21,679 nt of DNA from Neocallimastix lanati (nom. inval.) (taxonomy: Eukaryota > Neocallimastigomycota > Neocallimastigomycetes > Neocallimastigales > Neocallimastigaceae). Position 1 is the stretch's first letter. Each line of letters opens with the position of its first letter. The notes under the pieces were generated by a model, which saw only the letters and a program-made list of their open reading frames with translations, did no database searches and was not told the DNA's origin. Location: assembly GCA_016946835.1 (NCBI GenBank), contig JACVTC010000511.1:1-21679 (forward strand). Reading direction: 5' to 3'. Shown here in pieces: positions 17,801-21,679 of the stretch. Position numbers and translations under genes: made by a program.

Positions 17801-17863
17801 AATAATAAAGAATTGAGAATATCACACAATAAATCAATAACTAAAACTACTGGTAAAAAATAA
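11819..17863 (+). CDS. Giant secreted Asn-rich protein of unknown function (2014 aa)
   Basis: ATG at 11819 gives a signal peptide (residues 1-19, hydrophobic core LIVLIFFFVIKVF). The mature protein is dominated by Asn, Lys, Ile, Asp and Glu and is mostly predicted helical by eye, with long stretches of amphipathic character. Cysteines are few and often paired: Cys40/Cys46, the TCKQRITC pair near residue 231, and others near 742, 824 and 1268-1285. A Lys-Arg pair lies between two Cys at about 1278. Residues 668-829 are two tandem 81-residue copies. The C-terminus is Asn-rich and basic (ending TGKK), with no membrane anchor. I recognise no known domain. Low similarity to anything familiar may simply reflect AT-driven drift. 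It is transcribed toward the telomere with the small Cys-rich gene, but the 863-base gap argues against a shared transcript. Confidence 0.8.
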   Translation: MKLKLIVLIFFFVIKVFCSGQNHTPTDFVIQILAAADENCVHKSKCRPRLDPETGKPYIFNIRDNNENNRSSNNLIDVSIYDIIPELRFLSEKDAIKYYENVLFPAAKRAFNEYFELENFDDLNDFDDMSENEKLLIQNIIIEKINDVTNGRDVIRELLSSSGNNENIAFINDGKSKTINYYGDDKNTNLFHEAFIDYMNNRITKVENVLNKFKVDKNKISKNVIKAIFTTCKQRITCNHYFENVDANKVKFTIIKSETDNNEKNYHLVINDQNNERLIHPFTIKESYSDGKQKLTINTNFIHKEIPFYNKINYSDNNIKNSINNMIENRINNIMNEANTRYSYIKNGYQKNTSFMLDIGSYFSNINDQEVLDRIRNRLYEMLHNYINSNNDQGVSNYSIQILTNKVMEKILNIAENGVFNEEEYKNKIRNFLEEDINIVNDNLVNELINNLNSETVSVNGKNISVLEFMNNLNHDRNNGYNYNAININSEILLSEKLNQIVDNTLTSNGLGNIENRNEKINRISKKIYEENFIMNKKIEYSDSKFIKSIKDALDGHNNNVNNAQLAERIFNEFKRDVYSDRDGNLLIDTLNSDSRNNNNNLLSIYQVRVKRAINAVLGLDNNSNEYNNVAQNIINSNKKLNSPNNNDFIVKSILNNLFIKDYENLNQINNSFDLSIIERTLIDENMNDDDINKLKKMLDNNIDINEEYKNQIVNRMKNHEPITNNGNDRPLRNAIINILDRKCFYQDLNINLFDMNLIKRTLIDRNMNDDDIKKLKKMLDNYIDINEEYKDQIVERMRQHKPITNNGNDKPLRNAITNILNHKCFNQLFNENINSISFATNDNDGNTKTLHSITNCFNKNINNPNNSGNNGYLEDYEYDVMVKSGAIFSKVSAGKDQDLYIPQENDIDLGNRVHFNAIGYCYKNSETDEILIDKTKLNNNIVGKYLYNKDECSNSLENFLNSLIDTQKNENLNEQLNELYITLINNENYFNPDGSKFNDPNHWRNTMLLYNMVDLYEKSCKNYQSMQSLYKRLKNYDGMDQKELAEKLANLYTVQQLSNNKNGNIKKGLKLDDITYSDLQNKIEIALNEPYEENNKKFLKDITNRLREDLKKTESTIKTANKLINFVEKNDYDVNEQRSYLKQKNVDNSIIKSFNNLKNTFNNKFPKLDFYDNVLWKDSNKNLKTTESISSDLLNTINDERRESDIRNKEINVQMVKGMNEKGLQQRLYAINRDGSAIGYSIEKDHLVRIKNQMGLYENVVSNANRGSSGNCQFHKISKRASSGNSCHTVPKIITNVDVDKISLETLKSFKDKGIDHKIFPNYNSVSDISNPKNLYENSESIADVWKKLTNTYYEHIHEFSESESEVFLANFNIVINEYKNMLSDSDYVNDPLNKNITPEMVSSMETDLTRSYNYHYEHFGEESDNSLRRYRMDYNKNSQSKLNREKFIHTLNSIKRIVSQNEGNPIDSIGTKIDGNSMSSEIDPNSIVFDSVDIKEAVEKLIKKIPSLDETYNDDLINIYDNLSELHSINEMEYGLNQNTSVNSEIVHRLYNAISEKLAIENSFSKNVKQSENIVKVPGLEPAENVNILDAIKDNSISADDKKFILKGMEHQINNSPSKYLDNKLYKLINNINTHINNQIDELKKFSSHIGHELATLNIVSLSSAYNDLAATAIYNNKIYSNDINNNSPINIIEFDNEFNNRVNFVMNRQFNEAMLTIAKANPSLYNSDIKINSGNKFIWGGNTVYEASNTVLSKFNKDGTSFTSKAEFVSQLINNADDSTYRILQQSYSLKYNYVNYQSPASRDQNHINELEHNYNKLRFKHVQKNIQSIDTYHSSQFFSALSVVASYNPNLTPLATEDDNKNIVNVRTMYKGASNYKEMFTAMNEFETNLKNSNQLTDDIKSKINNAANKFTSDIQITSYKLAKMAGRENQNTFSTFTNEFSIVTKCVSGYINNNAQLFNNERGVPQFKYNQNTLNVVHNHNLINNNINKNNKELRISHNKSITKTTGKK
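13820..14305 (+). repeat. Tandem duplication inside the giant Asn-rich gene (2 x 243 bases)
   Basis: Two adjacent copies of 81 residues (about 668-748 and 749-829) share RTLIDxNMNDDDI, KKMLDNxIDINEEYK and PITNNGNDxPLRNAI, each ending near xxKCF. The equivalent Arg codons start at 13856 and 14099, exactly 243 bases apart. The first part of each copy is more diverged than its centre. Each copy keeps one Cys, which suggests a small folded module rather than low-complexity filler. Confidence 0.9.
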
Positions 17864-18726
17864 AAAACAAGACATAAATAAATTTTAAAGAAAATGTTTT
17901 AAAACTCTTTTTCTAAAATTATAAAAATAAATATAATAAAAAAAAAAAAAAGTTCAGTTTAATATAAATTATATATAATTTAATATCAGAGACATTATAA
18001 AACTTACTATTATTTTATAAATAATTTATATTGTAATTAACAATGAAAAAAATATATATTTCTATATAATAATATTTATATAATTTAAATATGAATATTA
18101 TATATAATGGTATAATGATATTGAAAAATAAATTATATTTATAATTTATTTTTTTTAAAAATTTATAAATAAAATATTATTATTACTTAATATAATATCA
18201 AGTATAAATATTTTATTTTCTTTTTAAGCTTTATATATATAATATTTAAAAAAAATTTTTAAAAAAAAAATTAATACATTAATTAAATTATAAAATATAA
18301 TATCATTATTAATATTTTATTAAACTGGTGATTGTTACTATTAGTATATTTATTTATTCCATTTTTATTTTAATTTTAAAATTCAATATTAAAAAACATT
18401 TTTAATAGAAATAAATAAATTATTATAAATATATAATATACTTATTAAGTATATTAAAATATTTATTGAATTGATAATGATTTATTTAATTTTTTAAATA
18501 TTAAAAATTTAATATAAACTGTAATTATATAATAATATAATATTTTAATATTTTTTATTTTAATTTAAAATGATTTAATTAAAAATATTCAAAAAAAAAA
18601 AAATAATAATAATTTTTAATTTAGTTTAATAGAGTTTATATAAAGAATAGTAATATGTTTGTATAATTTAAATTTAATATAAATATATAATAAATATTAC
18701 TAAAGTTAAATTATATAAATATTAAA
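17864..18726. other. AT-rich spacer, no gene seen
   Basis: These 863 bases are about 90% A+T with several A-runs (about 17938-17952, 18250-18270, 18591-18602). I see no RNA gene, repeat array or credible ORF. A TATATAAAG word at 18637-18645, about 80 bases before the ATG of the next gene, is a plausible but unproven TATA box. Confidence 0.5.
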
Positions 18727-19440
18727 ATGAAAATTATTTATTTGTTTTTTTATTTAGTAATCGTTAGTTCTTGTAATGTTAACAGTATTAATGTAAAAAG
18801 AGGTGCAACTTTTAATGAAGACTTGTTTAATGAAGGATTAAGTGAAGCCTGTACTGAAGAGCTAAATATTTCGGAATATATTGAATGTATGGATGAAGTT
18901 ACTAAAACTAATTATAAACAATTATGTTCTACTTTTAAATCTGAAAAATGTCAAAATTTTTATAAAAATCCATTAAATTATCTTCCAAACTGTAAAAATG
19001 AACCTACAATTAAAGAATACTATCAACCAATTAATATAGAATATATGACCATTATTAAAGAATTAACTTGTTTAACCGATGAAGAAGATAATTTATGCCC
19101 ACTTGGTATATTTGTGATAAGTGAAGATTATGATTATGATTTTATAAAGGATACTTGTAAATCAAAAATTTGTGCGGACTCTTTTATTAAAGTAGCTAAA
19201 AAAATTAAAATCGATCATTTATTAACTTACGAAAATTTATCATTTACTGAAGGAGCATTTAACTATCATGAATTAAATTCATATAATAATGTAGTTAAAA
19301 AATTAGAAAGTGACGATTGTAGATTTTTACAAAATACATCTTTACAAATTACAAGTGATGCTGATACTATTAAAAAAAGTAGTGTTATATTAATTTTATC
19401 AATTTTATCTTCATTAGTACCCCTTATTATAATAATATAA
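18727..19440 (+). CDS. Small Cys-rich secreted protein, probably GPI-anchored (237 aa)
   Basis: Residues 1 to about 20 form a signal peptide and are followed at once by Lys24-Arg25, a likely Kex2 site. The mature part has ten cysteines (42, 54, 67, 75, 89, 115, 124, 144, 149, 198), an even number consistent with five disulfides, and three N-glycosylation sequons (NIS 47, NLS 170, NTS 203). The C-terminus is a hydrophobic tail (220-237) after a polar stretch with Ser/Asp/Ala at 210-212 and a Lys pair, the usual layout of a GPI signal; a single membrane anchor is the alternative. I do not recognise the family. The layout suggests a small cell-surface protein. Its role next to the giant secreted genes is unknown. 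Confidence 0.8.
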   Translation: MKIIYLFFYLVIVSSCNVNSINVKRGATFNEDLFNEGLSEACTEELNISEYIECMDEVTKTNYKQLCSTFKSEKCQNFYKNPLNYLPNCKNEPTIKEYYQPINIEYMTIIKELTCLTDEEDNLCPLGIFVISEDYDYDFIKDTCKSKICADSFIKVAKKIKIDHLLTYENLSFTEGAFNYHELNSYNNVVKKLESDDCRFLQNTSLQITSDADTIKKSSVILILSILSSLVPLIIII

Positions 19441-19949
19441 TAATAAATAATAAAGTGTATTACTAAACGTATAAATAACAAATAATAAACTATAGTTTTA
19501 GTTTATATTAAAATATTTAATAATAAAATTCTAATAATTAAAATAATAACAAATTAGAAAATAATAATTAATAAAATAAATTAATTATAATAGAATAAAT
19601 TAAAGAAAGTAATAAAAGATTAAATTAAAAAAAAAATAAAAAAAGAAAAATTCTATCAAGTTTAATAAAACAAATGTATATATTTGAAAAAAATATTGAT
19701 ATATAAATAATAATAAATAAATATTTTTTACTCTCTATAAAAATAAAAATAAAATAAAATCTATTACATTTTATATAAAAAGTTACAAGTAAAATATCTA
19801 AACAAATAAGATATTTTTTTAAAATTCAATACCAAATTTTTACTACTCGATATATTTTTAGATAAACAAAAAAAAATATCTATTTATATGTTTTTTTTTT
19901 TTTTTTGTTTTTATTTTATTTTTTTTCTTTTTATTTTTTATTATTATTC

Positions 19950-19985
19950 AAATAATTTATAACTTAATTAAGTTATAAATTATTT
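19950..19985. repeat. Perfect 36-bp palindrome without spacer
   Basis: Two 18-base arms meet at TTAATTAA with no mismatch and no loop; the left arm reads AAATAATTTATAACTTAA. Pairing stops on both sides (C at 19949, A at 19986). The strand can fold into a long hairpin or cruciform. It could be a transcription end signal for the small Cys-rich gene, a relic of a mobile element, or a chance product of AT-rich DNA, although 18-bp perfect arms are unlikely by chance. Confidence 0.85.
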
Positions 19986-20304
19986 AAGTTAAATTTAATT
20001 TGAAAGAAATTGAAAAATTAAATAAAATAAAATAAAGATATATTTAAAAAATAATATTAATAAATATTTAAATGTAAAAATATATAATTATTTTTCTTTA
20101 AAAAATATTTTATTTTTATAAAAATAAATTTTTATATTAAGGCATGCTTTTTTAAAATTTTATTTATATGTTGTATTTAAAGATCATAGTAAATATAATA
20201 ACAAAAAGAATTTAAATATAAGATAATAATTATATATGACAAGATATTATTAAAGTCAATATAGATTAATAAGAATATTTTACTTTAGTTATCAGAGTTT
20301 TTCA

Positions 20305-20367
20305 TTTCATATTTTAATTTGTTAAAATTAACCTCAAAAATGAGGCAATTTGGTTAAATATATGAAA
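20305..20367. repeat. Nested inverted repeat, possible structured RNA or MITE relic
   Basis: Outer arms TTTCATAT (20305-20312) and ATATGAAA (20360-20367) enclose TTAACC (20328-20333) and GGTTAA (20352-20357). Inside or alternative to these lies CCTCA/TGAGG around an AAAA loop (20332-20345). The element is richer in GC than the spacer around it. No known RNA family is recognised. Confidence 0.35.
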
Positions 20368-20516
20368 GGTATCATTAATAAAAATAAACAAAATTTTACA
20401 TTATTTAATGAGCATTTTTGTATTCTCAGATATAAAAATATATTTATATATAAAAATATAATTAATTACTATTAAAAAATAAAATAACTTCATAATCATA
20501 ATAAGAATATTTTTTG

Positions 20517-20518
<2 letters not shown>

Positions 20519-20550
<32 letters not shown>
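20519..20550. repeat. (AT)n microsatellite
   Basis: About 16 uninterrupted AT units lie in the subtelomeric spacer, the longest such run in the window. Confidence 0.85.
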
Positions 20551-20553
<3 letters not shown>

Positions 20554-20768
20554 ATACATATATTTATTCAAAAATTAATTTTTATTATAATTTAATACAC
20601 TCTTAAATGTTAAAAATTATTTTATATTACGTCCTATCTTATAAATTATTATAAATATTATAATTTATTTTTTATTTTAAAAAAATATTATAAAAAGATT
20701 TATATGATATTTTAATATAATTTATTATTTCTTTTTTAAAATACATTTTTTTTTAATAAAAAAATTAA

Positions 20769-21368
20769 TTAGTCCACGTTTGAGAATTCGATTACTTTCA
20801 AATAAGAAGAGTACAACTTTTGAGATGAGTCAAGAAAAGAAAATGGTTCTATTTGGTAGTGATTAGTAATGTTGAAATGATGTTTTTTGAATATTTCAAT
20901 TATTTTTTCACTATGAATGGCATTTTCGTAATGATTTATAACGTTTGAATTATGTATATTAACTAACATTATATTATCACATTCTTTATGAAGATATCTT
21001 AAAGTACCTAATAAATAAATAGGAGATTCCTTATCTAATAAGTTTTTAATAGGAGTAATGTCATCTATAATACATTTTTTATATAGGATTGAGGATGATT
21101 CAATATTTTCTTTAAATGACTTACTGTCGAAAAAAAGAATTACAAAAGTTCCATTGATATTTCTACCGATATTTTTAAGCATATTATCAATATCTCTGTA
21201 CGTAAAGTCATTTAAAGCGAAAAAGCAAGTAGCAACATCATAAATATCGTTTAATTCTACATTCTGAATGATATTTTGTAGTATTGATATACGATTACGA
21301 ATTTCGGATTTAGAAATACGTTCCTTCATAACTTTTATTTTTTCACGGTCAGGTTCAACACAAACAAT
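20769..21368 (-). pseudogene. 5'-truncated cap guanine-N7-type SAM methyltransferase, cut off at the telomere
   Basis: The first ATG is at 21329 (186 codons to the stop at 20769), but the frame stays open for 13 more codons up to the first telomere unit. The extension reads IVCVEPDREK, which looks like strand beta-2 of a class I methyltransferase with its acidic, SAM-ribose-binding end. Next come the stretch YDVATCFFALNDF (motif IV position), a MLKNI helix, GTFVILFFDSKSF (motif V/VI strand) and a C-terminal part with FSFLDSSQKLYSSYL. This order fits the mRNA cap (guanine-N7) methyltransferase family of eukaryotes and large DNA viruses; the usual FAxHY His is Asn here. The glycine-rich SAM-binding motif I would lie beyond the telomere junction and is missing, so the product should be inactive. 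It could still be transcribed from the ATG. Whether the source was a fungal or an integrated viral gene cannot be told from this. Confidence 0.6.
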
Positions 21369-21679
21369 TTAGGGGTTAGGGTTAGGGTTAGGGTTAGGGT
21401 TAGGGTTAGGGTTAGGGGTTAGGGGTTAGGGGTTAGGGGTTAGGGTTGGGTTAGGGGGTTAGGGTTAGGGTTAGGGTTAGGGTTAGGGGTTAGGGGTTAG
21501 GGGTTAGGGGGTTAGGGGTTAGGGGTTAGGGGTTAGGGGTTAGGGTTAGGGGTTAGGGTTAGGGTTAGGGTTAGGGTTAGGGGTTAGGGGTTAGGGTTAG
21601 GGGTTAGGGTTAGGGTTAGGGTTAGGGTTAGGGGTTAGGGGTTAGGGTTAGGGGTTAGGGGGTTAGGGTTAGGGGTTAG
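21369..21679 (+). repeat. Telomere, TTAGGG/TTAGGGG mixed repeats
   Basis: An unbroken array of TTAGGG-type units reaches the window end, with the G-rich strand 5' to 3' outward as at a right chromosome end. The six units after the first are pure TTAGGG. Farther out TTAGGG and TTAGGGG occur in comparable numbers, with about three TTAGGGGG and one TTGGG. It joins single-copy sequence directly at 21369, without subtelomeric satellite. Confidence 0.97.

Larger units (their letters stand above)
19441..20768. other. Subtelomeric AT-rich spacer with palindrome and hairpins
   Basis: These 1.3 kb between two convergent genes have no credible ORF. They contain a 9-bp stem AAAATATCT/AGATATTTT (19791-19817), T-tracts (about 19890-19935), a perfect 36-bp palindrome (19950-19985), a GCATGC site in an imperfect A/T palindrome (20142-20147), a nested hairpin with higher GC (20305-20367) and an (AT)n run (20519-20550). 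No tRNA was seen. Confidence 0.6.

Noticed and set aside
19266-19481. Minus-strand frame overlapping the end of the small Cys-rich gene
   Set aside because: It overlaps the coding tail and AT-rich flank; its hydrophobic residues come from antisense A/T-rich codons.
19441-20768. tRNA or rRNA gene in the higher-GC patches
   Set aside because: No cloverleaf, TTCGA-type box or rRNA-like stretch could be found; only simple hairpins were seen.
21058-21243. Plus-strand frame opposite the methyltransferase
   Set aside because: It is the antisense of a frame with recognisable methyltransferase motifs.
1-21679. Origin from Dictyostelium or Plasmodium, suggested by AT and Asn richness
   Set aside because: The telomere is plain TTAGGG-type, unlike those groups, and CBM18 with Thr-rich linkers fits a chitin-walled fungus better.

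Overview
The window is the end of an extremely AT-rich eukaryotic chromosome. The rightmost 311 bases are TTAGGG-type telomere repeats, with the G-rich strand running outward. Spacers are about 90% A+T with poly(A), poly(T), (AT)n and (TTTTA)n tracts. Proteins are very rich in Asn, Lys and Ile, all intact genes read through without visible introns, and one secreted protein combines Thr-rich linkers, ricin-type trefoils and a hevein-type chitin-binding (CBM18) domain. Together this best fits an anaerobic gut fungus (Neocallimastigomycota). This assignment is inferred from composition and domain content, not from a marker gene.

Layout, left to right. (1) 1-2081, minus: 5' part of a secreted multi-lectin protein, cut by the window edge. 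(2) 2592-2826: a small island of higher GC inside AT-rich spacer, probably a gene relic. (3) 2827-3488: spacer with a long TTTTA satellite. (4) 3489-9686, minus: a giant secreted protein (2065 aa) with Ser-rich stretches, eleven 11-residue QTExWN repeats, bulb-type lectin-like segments, an Asn/Asp repeat spacer and a C-terminal ricin-type trefoil closely resembling those of gene 1. (5) 9939-11318, minus: an intracellular leucine-rich-repeat protein. (6) 11819-17863, plus: a giant secreted Asn-rich orphan (2014 aa) with an internal 81-aa tandem duplication. (7) 18727-19440, plus: a small Cys-rich secreted protein with a hydrophobic tail, probably GPI-anchored. (8) 19441-20768: spacer with a perfect 36-bp palindrome and a nested hairpin. 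(9) 20769-21368, minus: the C-terminal part of a cap-guanine-N7-type SAM methyltransferase whose open frame ends where the telomere starts. (10) 21369-21679: telomere.

Four of the five intact genes encode secreted proteins, and two of those are neighbouring lectins sharing a paralogous domain. Several carry Lys-Arg (Kex2-type) sites soon after the signal peptide. This resembles a subtelomeric neighbourhood of cell-surface or secreted adhesion and lectin genes, where repeats and terminal rearrangement create variation. The methyltransferase remnant suggests that this chromosome end arose by breakage inside a gene followed by telomere addition. That reading is an inference which long reads and a homology search could test.
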